DNA from: Siphonodentalium dalli
Lineage: Eukaryota > Mollusca > Scaphopoda > Gadilida > Siphonodentaliidae
DNA length: 64,000 nt
Reading direction: 5' to 3'
Assembly: GCA_032622095.1 (NCBI GenBank)
Contig: CP136068.1
Coordinates: 155,583,151-155,647,150, forward strand
Made by a program: the position numbers and the translations under genes
Notes under the pieces: generated by a model
What the model saw: the letters and a program-made list of their open reading frames with translations, nothing else
What the model was told of the DNA's origin: nothing
Database searches by the model: none
Part shown: one piece after another, positions 25,151-36,131 of the stretch
Layout of the letters: the number at the start of each line of letters is the position of its first letter
Position numbering within the stretch: the stretch's first letter is position 1

Positions 25151-25503
25151 TGGTACTGTACACTAAACCAGTTATGGGACATCTCCTTTTATACTCAACA
25201 GAATATATGCAACAAATAAATGAATTTTACCCATGGCTTAGTGCAAACTACACTCATGTGCTCTGTGGACGATGCAAACAACATGATAATTATAATATAG
25301 ATAAGAATAAAATGAATTTATGACACCAGCCATTTTGTATTCATTTTCATTATAATTACCATGTTATGTGCATCCTTCATAGAGCACATGAGTGTAGTTT
25401 GCACTAATCCATTGTTCAAATTCTTTCATTTGTTGCATATATTCTGTTGAGTATAAAAGGATAACTTCCCATAAATGGCCGGATTTAGTGTACCATACCA
25501 TTT
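25151..25503. mobile_element. Palindromic MITE with about 150-170-bp arms
   Basis: The left arm starts TGGTACTGTACACTAAACC and the right arm ends as its inverse (GGATTTAGTGTACCATACCA). Inverted homology continues through TTTTATACTCAACAGAATAT and AGTGCAAACTACACTCATG to an about 50-bp loop. Non-coding. Confidence 0.75.
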
Positions 25504-25679
25504 GCTACAATGCAATGTTTTAGTTGTTCCAACAACTCATAAATGATAGGCTACATAGCCATTAGTTTTGACACCTGTCATGAAAATATTAGTGTAAAGA
25601 TACCAACGGGATAGTACAAATATTAAACAAAAATAGTCCCCATATCATGGCGGGTTCATCTTTGAGTTACCTGTATATA

Positions 25680-26323
25680 TAGAGGATATGAAATGAGTGT
25701 TTCTCTCATATGATATTTATGAAACGAGTATAAGAATTTTCAGTTTTCTCGAGCCTCCGGCGAGAGAAAACTGAAAATTCATGACGAGTTTCATAAATAT
25801 CATATGAGAGAAACACGAATTACATATTCTATTTATCATATGACACCTATAAATTGATTATGATGTCCAAAACGCACACAAATCACTAAATAGCTATATG
25901 ATATCGGCAGCAAAAGGTTAATGTGACGTCACTTCATTGCACCGGAAGCCCAATTACACCTGGTGAACTAGCAGAAATAATATGCACGCGAAGATATAGT
26001 GCGCTATTCTGTTCTCAGTTTGTGACATTATATCGTATGTTTATTAGATAAATACGAATTACATATTCTATTTATCGTATAACAATGTCCAAAACTATAT
26101 ATAATTGCGAGAATTTCGCCATCGCGTTGATTCGTGTGTTTGACGCGCACGAATTTGACCTGCATTTAGTCTCGGCCCCCGGCTGCCATTCAGCCAATCA
26201 GAACACACTTTTTGTCAACAAACCAATCAAATTATCGGAAGGTGATATGAACTAGTAGTTCATATGAAATTGATTTATGACATAGTAAACAACGTAAATA
26301 ATGATTGAGTCATATGATAAATA
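25680..26323 (+). mobile_element. TA-flanked hairpin element, copy 2
   Basis: TA, then GAGGATATGAAATGAG, begins a hairpin of about 150 bp. It is followed by TTTATCATATGAC, whose inverse GTCATATGATAAA closes the element at 26321 before TA. Same-orientation GAG triplets lie at hairpin positions 14, 45, 70, 81 and 105, with a mutated one (GAA) at 136. The body contains a TGACGTCA core (25923) and a second copy of the GAATTACATATTCTATTTAT junction (26052), so part of it is internally duplicated. Non-coding. Confidence 0.75.
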
Positions 26324-26333
26324 TATATATATA

Positions 26334-26788
26334 TCTCATATATATTTTGAAGACCTCTGTCTGTCTGTTTGTCTGTTTGTTTGTCTGTTTGTCTGTCATT
26401 TATACAAATCTACGATTCTCGACCGATCGGGACGAAACTTGGTACGTGTGTGTAGTTTGAACAGGCGGTCGACGTTATCGTATTGGCGAGCCCGTGTGGC
26501 GCCCGCTTCGCGCATGCACAGAGGAGATCTCGGAAACGGGTGGAGCTATCGACTTGAAATTTGCTATGTGAATGTACCTTGCCCCGGATACGAATTTTAT
26601 CGGGTCACCGAGCCCGTGCGACGCCAGCTTCGCGCATGCGCAGACGAGATATCGGAAACGGGTGGAGCTATCGACTAAAAATTTGGTATGTGAATGTATC
26701 TTGCCCCGGATACGAATTTTATCGGGTCGCCGATCCCGTGCGACGCCAGCCTCGTGAATAGCCAGACAACGTCGGGCTCATCGGCTAG
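26334..26788 (+). mobile_element. Non-autonomous Helitron, copy 1 (455 bp)
   Basis: The 5' end is TCTCATATATATTTTGAAG after a host A. The 3' end has a GACAACGTCGGGCT half-hairpin, then CATCGGCTAG and T, i.e. the Helitron rule of 5'-TC, 3' hairpin plus CTAG, and insertion between A and T. A CTGT/TTGT microsatellite follows the 5' end. The body is three 122-bp-class units in order B-A-A, each carrying GAAACGGGTGGAGCTATCGA. There is no Rep or helicase, so mobilisation would need an autonomous partner elsewhere. Confidence 0.85.
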
Positions 26789-27650
26789 TCTATTATATAT
26801 TTTTGGAAGATCTGTGTGTCTGTGTGTCTGTGTGTTCGCGATGAACTCGAAAACGGCTGACCCGATTTCGATGAAACTTGGTATGTGGTGGTATTATCGG
26901 CCGGGGGTGACATAGGCATATTGATTTGCCCGTGCAACGTGACCTTGACCTTGAAATCGGGTAATTTCAAGGTCAAACGCCCGAATATCACTGGGTTTCG
27001 ATGAAACTTGGTATGTGGGGGGTATCTTCGGCCGGGGAGTGGCATAAACCTATTAATTTGCACGTGCGACGTGACATTGACCTTGAAATCGGGTAATTTC
27101 AAGGTCAAACGCCAGAATATCACGGGATTTCGATGAAACTTGGTATGTGGGGGTATCTTCGGCCGGGGAGTGGCATAAACCTATTAATTTGCCCGTGCGA
27201 CGTGACCTTGAAATCGGGTCATTTCAAGGTCAAACGCCCGAATATCACGGGATTTCGATGAAACTTGGTATGTGGGGGTACTTTCGTATGGGGAGTCTCA
27301 TAAGCATATTCATTTGCCCGTGCGACGTGACCTTGACCTTGAAATCGGGTCAATTCAAGGTCAAATCGCCAATTTTGGTGGTATTTCGACGAAATTTTAT
27401 ACATAGGGTTACTTTTGTCCACTGGGTGTTTTGGACGGGTCAAATCGTGACCCCGACCTGACCTTGACCTTCCAAATGATCAATTCAAGGTCAAATCGGG
27501 TAAAACCGGATGGATTTCGACGGGTACTTTTGTCGGGTACTTTTGTTCGGGCAGTGTTTTGGACGGGTCAAATCGTGACCCCACTTGACCTTGGCCTTCA
27601 AAATAGACAATTCAAGGTCAAAGCCCGGACGAAGTCGGGTCACCTTCTAG
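26789..27650 (+). mobile_element. Non-autonomous Helitron of a second family (862 bp), abutting copy 1
   Basis: It starts TCTATTATATATTTTTGGAAG immediately after the CTAG of the preceding Helitron. It ends with hairpin AGCCCGGACGAAGTCGGGT, then CACCTTCTAG and T. A GTGTGTCT microsatellite follows the 5' end. The body has about five units of 120-131 bp containing GATGAAACTTGGTATGTG and the paired phrases TTGAAATCGGGT and TTTCAAGGTCAAA. Non-coding: long frames on both strands are by-products of the repeats. Confidence 0.85.
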
Positions 27651-27734
27651 TGTATATATATATATATATGAAAACTAATATTGTACATTATTTCCTTGAG
27701 AAGATGACTCTATGGATGACCATAATATCACCTC

Positions 27735-28594
27735 TTTTTTTTCTTTTTTTTATTGAATAGCAAAACATACACGGAATATCACAGACATACATTAGCATAA
27801 GATACTTCAAGGGCGGGGCGGGGAAACTATCTCACAGTCACAAGCGCACAGTCTCACACTCTTCATTCGCACCTGGTGTCATCATCTAAGGTGACATGGA
27901 CATATAATATGTTTATATCAAATATGGAAGATTTGGCACGATCCACGACACAACGCTGCAAACAGTCAGAATATGTCAAAACAGATGATACAGCCTCGAT
28001 GTTACCCTTTGTTCTTGTCTGTAAGTAATTCATTGCCGACAAATTATTTCGTTGTTTATGAACAATCGGTCAATGACTGGCGATGTTTCGACTTTCTATT
28101 CTACCAATATAATATTACGATATATATTCGACCGGCCTTTAAAATGTTGTATCTTATCGGCTTTCGTTTTCAAGTGCTCGTTTCATTAGAAGCCACTTGG
28201 TATCGAACATATTACGTCCAAGTCTGCAGTATGAATTGTATTTTTTGCAATTATACCTAGAGTTGAGTTCTGCAATTAAAGCATGCATAGATAGTTGGTC
28301 CGTTGTAAATTTTGTTTTGTAAATATAGTTTTTAATAATCAAAATCAAATAATTTGTAATGTTATCCGTTCGCTTGCTCATGTTTCCAAGCGTCATTGTC
28401 TTTTTTGTTAAAGGAATGACGAAATTGTTTGATATTGTCCATATGAAAAGCTTGCCTAGGAATGATTGAACATGCGGACATTCCCAAAATATGTGGCATA
28501 TCGTTTCTTGTGTTTGACATCGGTTGCAAAGATCGTCTTGTCTAAACTTGGCCATTTTTAGAAATGTATTGGTGGCTAAAATTCTAATGTAATA
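27735..28594 (-). mobile_element. 5'-truncated L1-like LINE fragment
   Basis: Only the 3' end of an element is present: the last part of the polymerase frame, about 400 bp of 3' untranslated sequence and an A-rich tail (T/C tract at 27737-27760 on the plus strand, with AATAAA just before it). 5' truncation is typical of target-primed reverse transcription. The A-rich tail and the zinc-knuckle-containing C terminus resemble the longer element at 57222. Confidence 0.75.
28154..28594 (-). pseudogene. C-terminal fragment of an L1-like reverse transcriptase
   Basis: About 146 codons, open from a stop at 28595-28597 down to the natural-looking end. The fragment carries the C-terminal zinc-knuckle pattern of L1-type ORF2 proteins, C-x2-C-x7-H-x4-C (LCNRCQTQETICHIFWEC), followed by a K/Y-rich tail. 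The polymerase and endonuclease domains are missing. It is a dead fragment, not a gene with its own start; the Met within it is internal to the old frame. Confidence 0.75.
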
Positions 28595-28642
28595 TTAGTG
28601 CAGCGTGACAAGCAACATTTACCATTTACTTTCAAATTTACG

Positions 28643-28716
28643 TACCTTTGACCACACGAGTTATAATCTGGATGTGCGCTCTCACGAGAAGAGAAATACA
28701 ATACATACATTTAACT
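28643..28716. repeat. Sequence duplicated on both sides of the MITE at 28735
   Basis: The phrase around GTTATAATCTGGATGTGCG, CTCACGAGAAGAGAAATA and ATACATACATTTAA recurs at about 29147-29203 directly after the MITE, with one or two changes. A more diverged copy (GAAACTGGATGCGCG, GAGAAGTGAAATA) lies at 34841-34915, again near MITEs of this family. Confidence 0.7.
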
Positions 28717-28734
28717 TTTGATGTGCACTGACCA

Positions 28735-29145
28735 TTAACCCTTTCAGTGCCAAGTCCGATTTTTGTATCAACCCATATACCCTGTGCCAATGCATTCTCG
28801 TATATATGCGAGTCGACCATAGGTCGCCTCGCATATATAAGAGAATGCATTGGCCTAACAATTTTTTTATCATTTTTTTTAAATAAATGTTTCTTACAAT
28901 TTTTAGGACATAAAATAAAAAACATCCATTACCCTGCATGGAGCCCCACACATATATAGAAGCATATAGAAGAGTGTCGTCTGCTCATGTTTGTCTGGGG
29001 CTCTGTATGGGTGAAATAATAAAATTGTTAAAGAATACAAGAACAAATTATTAAAATTGTAAAAAATTGTTAGGCCAATGCATTCTCTTATATATGCGAG
29101 GCGACCTATCGTCGACTCGCATATATAACAGAATGCATTGGCACA
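28735..29145. mobile_element. piggyBac-like MITE, family B, copy 1 (right end lost)
   Basis: The left end is TTAA plus CCCTTTCAGTGCCAAG, different from family A. Inside lie the same CCAATGCATTCTC palindromes (28788-28853 and 29073-29139). The expected right end (GGGTATATGG to CACTGAAAGGG plus TTAA) is absent. Instead the flanking duplicated sequence follows directly, which suggests recombination. A small inverted-repeat insertion (ACCCTGCATGGAGCCCC and inverse, about 28931-29012) sits between the two palindromes. Confidence 0.7.
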
Positions 29146-29146
29146 G

Positions 29147-29203
29147 TTATAATCTGGATGTGCGATCTCACGAGAAGAGAAATATAATACATACATTTAA
29201 TTT
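29147..29203. repeat. Second copy of the duplicated MITE flank
   Basis: Direct repeat of the segment at 28655-28716, beginning AGTTATAATCTGGATGTGCG. See that entry. Confidence 0.7.
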
Positions 29204-29244
29204 TTGTTTTAGTTAAATAAATCACTGAAAGAAGGAATGATACA

Positions 29245-32200
29245 AATATTTACAGCTCTGTGGAATGTGAAAGAATGGTACCAATATTTACAGCTATGTG
29301 GAATGTGAGATAATGGTACCAATATTTACAGCTCTGGGGAATGTGAGAGAATGGTATCAATATTTACAGCTCTGTTGAATGTGAGAGAATGGTATCGATA
29401 TAACAGCTCTGTGGAATGTGAGAGAATGGTACCAATATTTACAGCTCTGTGGAATGTGAGAGAATGGTACCAATATTTACAGCTCTGTGGAATGTGAGAG
29501 AATGGTACCAATATTTACAGTTCTGTGGAATGTGAGAGAATGGTACCAATATTTACAGCTCTGTGGAATGTGAGAGAATGGTACCAATATTTACAGCTCT
29601 GTGGAATGTGAGAGAATGGTACCAATAGTTACAGCTCTGTGGAATGTGAGAGAATGGTACCAATATTTACAGCTCTGTGGAATGTGAGAGAATGGTACCA
29701 ATATTTATAGCTCTGTGGAATGTGAGAGAATGGTATCAATATTTACAGCTCTGTTGAATGTGAGAGAATGGTATCGATATAACAACTCTGTGGAATGTGA
29801 GAGAATGGTACCAATATTTACAGCTCTGTGGAATGTGAGAGAATGGTACCAATATTTACAGTTCTGTGGAATGTGAGATAATGGTATCAATATTTACAGC
29901 TCTGTTGAATGTGAGAGAATGGTTTCGATATAACAACTCTGTGGAATGTGAGAGAATGGTACCAATATTTACAGCTCTGTGGAATGTGAGAGAATAGTAT
30001 CAATATTTACAGCTCTGTGGAATGTGAGAGAATAGTATCAATATTTACAGCTCTGTGGAATGTGAGACAATGTGAGAGAATGGTATCGACATAACAGCTC
30101 TCTGGAATGTGAGAGAATGGTATCAATATTTACAGCTCTGTGAAATGTGAGAGCATGGTATCGGTATAACAGCTCTGTGGAATATGAGAGAATGGTACCA
30201 ATATTTACTGCTATGTGGAATGTGAGAGAATGCTATCGATATAACAGCTCTGTGGAATGTGAGAGAATGGTATCAATATTTACAGCTCTGTTGAATGTGA
30301 GAGAATGGTATCGATATAACAGCTCTCTGGAATGTGAGAGAATGTGAGAGAATGGTATCGACATAACAGCTCTCTGGAATGTGAGAGAATTGTATCGATA
30401 TAACAGCTCTGTGGAATGTGAGAGAATGGTATCAATATAATAGCTCTATGGAATGTGAGAGAATGGTATCAATATACATCTCTGTGAAATGTGAGAGAAC
30501 GGTTAACGATATACAGCTCTGTGGAATGTTAGAGAATGGTATCAATATTTACAGCTCTTTGGAATGAGAGAATGGTACCAATATTTACAGCTATTTGGAA
30601 TGTGAGAGAATGGTACGAATATTTACAGCTCTGTAGAATGTGAGATAATGGTACCAATATCTACAGCTCTGTGGAATGTGAGAGAATGGTACCAATATTT
30701 ACATCTCTGTGGAATGTGAGAGAATGGTACCAATATTTACAGCTCTGTGGAATGTGAGAGAATGTTACCAATATGTACAGCTCTGTGGAATGTGAGATAA
30801 TGGTACCAATAGTTACAGCTCTGTGGAATGTGAGAGAATGGTGCCAATATTTACAGCTCTGTGGAATGTGAGAGAATGGAACCAATATTTACAGCTCTGT
30901 GGAATGTGAGAGAATGTGAGAGAATGTGAGAGAATGTGAAAGAATGTGAGAGAATGGTATCGATATAACAGCTCTGTGGAATGTAAGAGAATGGTACCAA
31001 TATTTAGAGCTCTGTGGAATGTGAGAGAATGGTATCGATATACAGCTCTGGAATGTAAGAGAATGGTATCAATATTTACAGCTCTGTGTAATGTGAGAGA
31101 ATGGTATCAATATTTACAGCTCTGTGGAATGTGAGAGAATGGTATCGATATAACAGCTCTGTGGAATGTGAGAGAAAGGTACCAATATTTACTGCTATGT
31201 GGAACGTGAGAGAATGGTACCAATATTTACTGCTATGTGGAATGTGAGAGAATGGTACCAATATTTACAGGTCTGTGGAATGTGAGAGAATAGTACAAAT
31301 ATTATCAGATCTGTGGAATGTGAGAGAATGGTATCAATATCTACAGCTCTGTGGAATGTGAGAGAATGGTACCAATATTTACAGCTCTGTGGAATGTGAG
31401 AGAATGGTACCGATATTTACTGCTCTGTGGAATGTGAGAGAATGGTATCGATATACAGCTCTGTGGAATGTGAGAGAATTGTATCAATATTTACCGCTCT
31501 GTGGAATGTGAGAGAATGGTATCAATATTTACAGCTCTGTGGAATGTGAGAGAATGGTATCAATATTTACAGCTCTGTGGAATGTGAGAGAATGGTATCG
31601 ATATAACAGCTATGTGGAATGTGAGAGAATGGTACCAATATTTACTGTTCTGTGGAATGTGAGATAATGGTACCAATATTTACAGCTCTGTGGAATGTGA
31701 GAGAATGGTACCAATATTTACAGCACTGTGGAATGTGAGATACTGGTACCAATATTTACAGCTCTGTGGAATGTGAGAGAATAGTACCAATATTTACAGC
31801 TCTGTGGAATGTGAGATAATGGTACCAATATTTACAGCTCTGTGGAATGTGAGAGAATAGTACCAATATTTACAGATATGTGGAATGTGAGAGAATGTGA
31901 GAGAATGTGAGAGAATGGTATCGATATAACAGCTCTGTGGAATGTGAGAAAATGGTATCGACATAACAGCTCTGTGGAATGTGAGAGAATGGTATCGACA
32001 TAACAGCTCTGTGGAATGTGAGAGAATGGTACATATATTTACAGCTCTGTGGAATGTGAGAGAATGTGAGAGAATCTGAGAGAATGGTTTCGATATAACA
32101 GCTCTGTGGAATGTGAGAGAATAGTACCAATATTTACAGATCTGTGGAATGTGAGAGAATGTGAGAGAATGTGAGAGAATGGTATCGATATAACAGCTCT

Positions 32201-33834
32201 GTGGAATGTGAGAGAATGGTATCGATATAACAGCTCTGTGGAATGCGAGATAATCGTGTCGATATACAGCTCTGTGGAATGTGAGAGAATGGTATCAATA
32301 TTTACAGCTCTGTGGAATGTGAGAGAATGGTACCAATATTTACAGCTCTGTGGAATGTGAGAGAATGGTACCAATATTTACAGCTCTGTGTAATGTGAGA
32401 GAATGGTATCAATATTTACTGCTCTGTGGAATGTGAGAGAATGGTATCGATATACGGCTCTGTGGAATGTGAGATCATGTGAGAGAATGGTATCGATATA
32501 GCAGCTCTGTGGAATGTGAGAGAATGGTATCGATATTTACGGCTCTGTGGAATGTGAGAGAATGGTATCAATATTTACCGCTCTGTGGAATGTGAGAGAA
32601 TGGTATCAATATTTACAGCTCTGTGGGATGTGAGAGAATGGTATCAATATTTACAGCTCTGTGGAATGTGAGAGAATGGTATCGATATAACAGCTATGTG
32701 GAATGTGAGAGAATAGTACCAATATTTACTGCTCTGTGGAATGTGAGAGAATGGTACCAATATTTACAGCTCTGTGGAATGTGAGAGAATGGTACCAATA
32801 TTTACAGCTCTGTGGAATGTGGGATAATGGTACCAATATTTACAGCTCTGTGGAATGTGAGAGAATAGTACCAATTTTTACAGCTCTGTGGAATGTGAGA
32901 TAATGGTAGCAATATTTACAGCTCTGTGGAATGTGAGAGAATAGTACCAATATTTTCAGATCTGTGGAATGTGAGAGAATGTGAGAGAATGTGAGAGAAT
33001 GGTATCGATATAACAACTCTGTGGAATGTGAGAGAATGGTATCGGTATACGGCTCTGTGGAATGTGAGAGAATGGTATCAATATTTACCGCTCTGTGGAA
33101 TGTGAGAGAATGGTATCAATATTTACAGCTCTGTGGAATGTGAGAGAATGGTATCGATATAACAGCTATGTGGAATGTGAGAGAATGGTACCAATATTTA
33201 CTGCTCTGTGGAATGTGAGAGAATGTTACCAATATTTACAGCTCTGTGGAATGTGAGAGAATAGTACCAATATTTACAGATCTGTGGAATGTGAGAGAAT
33301 GGTATCAATATTTACAGCTCTGTGGAATGTGAGAGAATGGTACCAATATTTACAGCTCTGTGGAATGTGAGAGAATGGTACCAATATTTACAGCTCTGTG
33401 GAATGTGAGATAATGGTACCAATATGTACAGCTCTGTGGAAAGTGAGAGAATAGTACCAATATTTACAGATCTGTGGAATGTGAGAGAATGGAATCAATA
33501 TTTACTGCTCTGTGGAATGTGAGAGAATGGTACCAATATTTACAGCTCTGTGGAATGTAAGAGAATGGTACCAATATTTACTGCTCTGTGGAATGCGAGA
33601 GAATGGTACCAATATTTACAGCTCTGTGGAATGTAAGAGAATGGTACCAATATTTACAGCTCTGTGGAATGTTAGAGAATGGTACCAATATTTACAGCTC
33701 TGTGGAATGTGAGAGAATGGTACCAATATTTACAGCTCTGTGGTATGTGAGAGAATGGTACCAATATTTACAGCTCTGTGGAATGTGAGAGAACGGTACC
33801 AATATTTACAGCTCTGTGGAATGTGAGAGAAGGG
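29245..33834 (+). repeat. 38-bp satellite array, about 120 units (4.6 kb)
   Basis: Consensus unit: GAATGTGAGAGAATGGTACC, AATATTTACAGCTCTGTG. Variants include a 36-37-bp form with ATCGATATAACAGCTC and slippage runs of GTGAGAGAAT. Units are direct and contiguous with no unique spacers. The unit lacks stops in several frames, so chance frames of 60-110 codons arise on both strands. On its right the array runs into GGTAACTGGTGAAGCATG, then ATTGTAGCGGATCGTTAG, the sequence that follows a single unit in the palindrome at 34257. Confidence 0.95.
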
Positions 33835-34009
33835 TAACTGGTGAAGCATGATTGTAGCGGATCGTTAGTAATTTAGTAATTTAGTTGCTTAAACATGCTA
33901 TAGCTAATTTAAAAACAAACTGGATAAAACCTTAGGGGCATGTTATAACTCAAAACTATCACCAAGTATTCATAGTAATAATTTTGATGCCCATGAAAAA
34001 CGTAAGATT

Positions 34010-34225
34010 CCCTGGCACTAAACCTACAAAATAAGTCTGTTAAAGAATATAAGAATATTTATTCAAATGGTAAAAAAATAATAACATATGATGAATTTTT
34101 TTTAGGCCAATGCATTCTCTTATATATGCGAGGCGACCTATGGTCGACTCGCATATATAAGAGAATGCACTGGCACAGGGTATATGGATTGATACAAAAA
34201 TCGGACCTGGCACTCAAAGGGTTAA
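34010..34225. mobile_element. piggyBac-like MITE, family B, copy 2 (5' part decayed)
   Basis: One CCAATGCATTCTC palindrome (34107-34172) is followed by CAGGGTATATGG, ATCGGACCTGGCACT and GGG plus TTAA at 34222-34225, the family B right end. The left end is only a faint CCTGGCACTAAACC near 34012. Non-coding. Confidence 0.65.
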
Positions 34226-34256
34226 AGGTGGATTATCTCTTCCGCAACATGACAAT

Positions 34257-34480
34257 ATTTATAGCTGTGTGGAATGTGAGAGAATGGTAACTGGTGAAGC
34301 ATGATTGTAGCGGATCGTTAGTAAAGGATTATGTAAGGTGGTGCGAGGTGCCAACGTCGAATGTTTACCATAAGCACAATCGTTAGCACCTCCCACCACC
34401 TTACAACATCCTTTCCTAACGATCCGCTACAATCATCCTTCACCGGTCACCCTTCTCTCACATTCCACACAGCTGTAAAT
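34257..34480. mobile_element. Palindromic element carrying one unit of the 38-bp satellite in each arm
   Basis: The left arm (34257-about 34360) reads TTTATAGCTGTGTGGAATG, then GTAACTGGTGAAGCATG, ATTGTAGCGGATCGTTAG and AGGTGGTGCGAGGTGCC. The right arm (about 34385-34480) is its inverse, ending CCACACAGCTGTAAAT. The outermost ~30 bp of each arm is a single copy of the neighbouring satellite unit. Loop about 25-30 bp. Non-coding. Confidence 0.8.
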
Positions 34481-35301
34481 AAGTTACTTATTGTGCCACT
34501 TTGTCCAGTATGTAATTCTGTAACAAGTTATACCGGAGAGGGGCTCAGTATAAGTTATGTAGCGTGTGCCCCAATACACTTTGTATTATTACAAATAAAA
34601 TATGTTTATTGTAAAAGTAAGAAGGAATGAATGATTTTGAAATAACTATATTTAGTAGTGGCTAACCCCCCCCCCCCCCCCCCCCCCCACCCCCCCCCCC
34701 CCCCCCCGCCTGCCGATTATATTATATTGATAATTTATATTCTGATATTTAATCGAACGTCCCGTGACACGTGAATACTATACCTATTCGTGAACTCAGA
34801 TAAGATATTGCTTGAGATATTGGCTCGCGAGAAACATGTACGTACCTTTGATCACACCAGTTAGAAACTGGATGCGCGCGGCCATGAGAAGTGAAATATA
34901 CAACTTTAACCTATAAGCTTCCATCGCGAACGCTTTACGTCATGTGCGCGTCTTCGTGAGCAAATGAGTTCTTACGATCTACTCATCGCAAACATGAGTA
35001 GCCCGCAATGCTGATGTCACGTGACCACTCTACGTGTTAGGTCTTCCAATCTTTGTTGTCAACTTCAACGGATCCGGCGACAATGAGACTTCGACCATTG
35101 TTCGTTCCTATTGATCTTTTACACGTGACACGAATGCGATAAATCATGCTGGGTATTCGGAATCGGTAAATAGTTGAGGGTGGTATGTAGCTGCAGTCCG
35201 CATGACACATCATCCAGTGGGTAGATATACGAGTTGTCGATATTGCGCGTTTCCTTTGTGTATTTGGACGGAGATTTAGTGCGTAATATATATGTAAATG
35301 G
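34481..35301. other. No gene supported, except a weak minus-strand frame
   Basis: A minus-strand frame of 98 codons spans 35037-35333 and partly runs into the family B MITE. If that MITE is removed at TTAA the frame stays open into 36132-36175. This may be old coding sequence, but no domain is recognisable. Confidence 0.3.
34666..34707. repeat. Poly(C) homopolymer tract
   Basis: About 41 C residues broken by one A at 34689. Its length may be affected by sequencing or assembly error. Confidence 0.95.
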
Positions 35302-36131
35302 TTAACCCTTTCAGTGCCAGGGGCCGATCTCATCGGCCCTAATTTACGGTCTGTAATATCGGCCCTAAAAAAAAATTTAAATGTTTTTTTATATATATAG
35401 ATTGTTTTGGGTTGTTAAAGAATACAAGAAAAAATTATTAAAATTGTAAAAAATTGTTAGGCCAATGCATTCTCTTATATATGCGAGGCGACCTATGATC
35501 GACTCGCATATATAGAGGATCTACAACGAGTCCCCAGTTTATAGCGGAATTTACAAAACGAGTCCAGTAAATTAGGTCTGGACCGAGCATTTGGCGAGGT
35601 CCAGACCTAATTTACTGGACGAGTTTTGTAATTTCCGCTATAAACCTGGGACGAGTTGTAGATTCTATTTATTACATGATCCAAAACATCTACAAAACAT
35701 ACTTAAATCAACAAATAGGACGCGAAAGTAACATCGGCTTCTATAAGGCATGCGATGACGTTTCACGTAACTATTCGTTGTTTGCCCGCGTAAAGAAATA
35801 GTCCCAGATAAATAAAGACTCTTTGGCGCATTTAATGGCGTATAATTAATGACATAACTTTTCAAACTCTTCATTCATGATAGTTTGTTGGAAAAATATA
35901 GGAAGCCATAGTATTTTGAGACGTGGCGTACGGAATGTTAACACACGACAAACCGGAAGTCAAAGGTCGCCTGGCACTATTTCCTGTTATTAAACGAACG
36001 TTTAATATCACAATTTATAGAATGGGTTTATTGAATGGAATAAGGTTAGGATCATGTAATAAATAAGAGAATGCATTGGCACAGGGTATATGGGTTGATA
36101 CAAAAATCGGACCTGGCACTGAAATGGTTAA
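35302..36131. mobile_element. piggyBac-like MITE, family B, copy 3, with nested insertion
   Basis: TTAA plus CCCTTTCAGTGCCAGG on the left; CCTGGCACTGAAATGG plus TTAA on the right. One CCAATGCATTCTC palindrome is present but is split at 35513/36064 by a TA-flanked hairpin element. Removing that element and one TA restores the palindrome exactly as in other copies. The only left-end difference is a GGGGCCGATCTCATCGGCC inner hairpin (about 35320-35338). Confidence 0.85.
35513..36065 (+). mobile_element. TA-flanked hairpin element, copy 1 (nested)
   Basis: Between duplicated TA dinucleotides lies GAGGATCTACAACGAG, a hairpin of about 155 bp (35515-35668), then TTTATTACATGATCC. Its inverse GGATCATGTAATAAA closes the element at 36063. 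In the hairpin, ACGAG occurs at equivalent places in both arms in the same orientation: GAG at positions 14, 46, 71, 82, 107 and 139. The mid-part contains GCGATGACGT. It has no coding capacity. TA duplication is compatible with mariner-type and several other superfamilies. Confidence 0.85.

Noticed and set aside
29326-33788. Many 60-110-codon frames encoding repeated peptides
   Set aside because: They come from a stop-poor 38-bp unit read in shifting frames on both strands and vary with each indel.
29245-33834. CRISPR-like array of regularly spaced repeats
   Set aside because: Units are contiguous 38-bp repeats with no unique spacers and there are no cas genes; it is a eukaryotic satellite.
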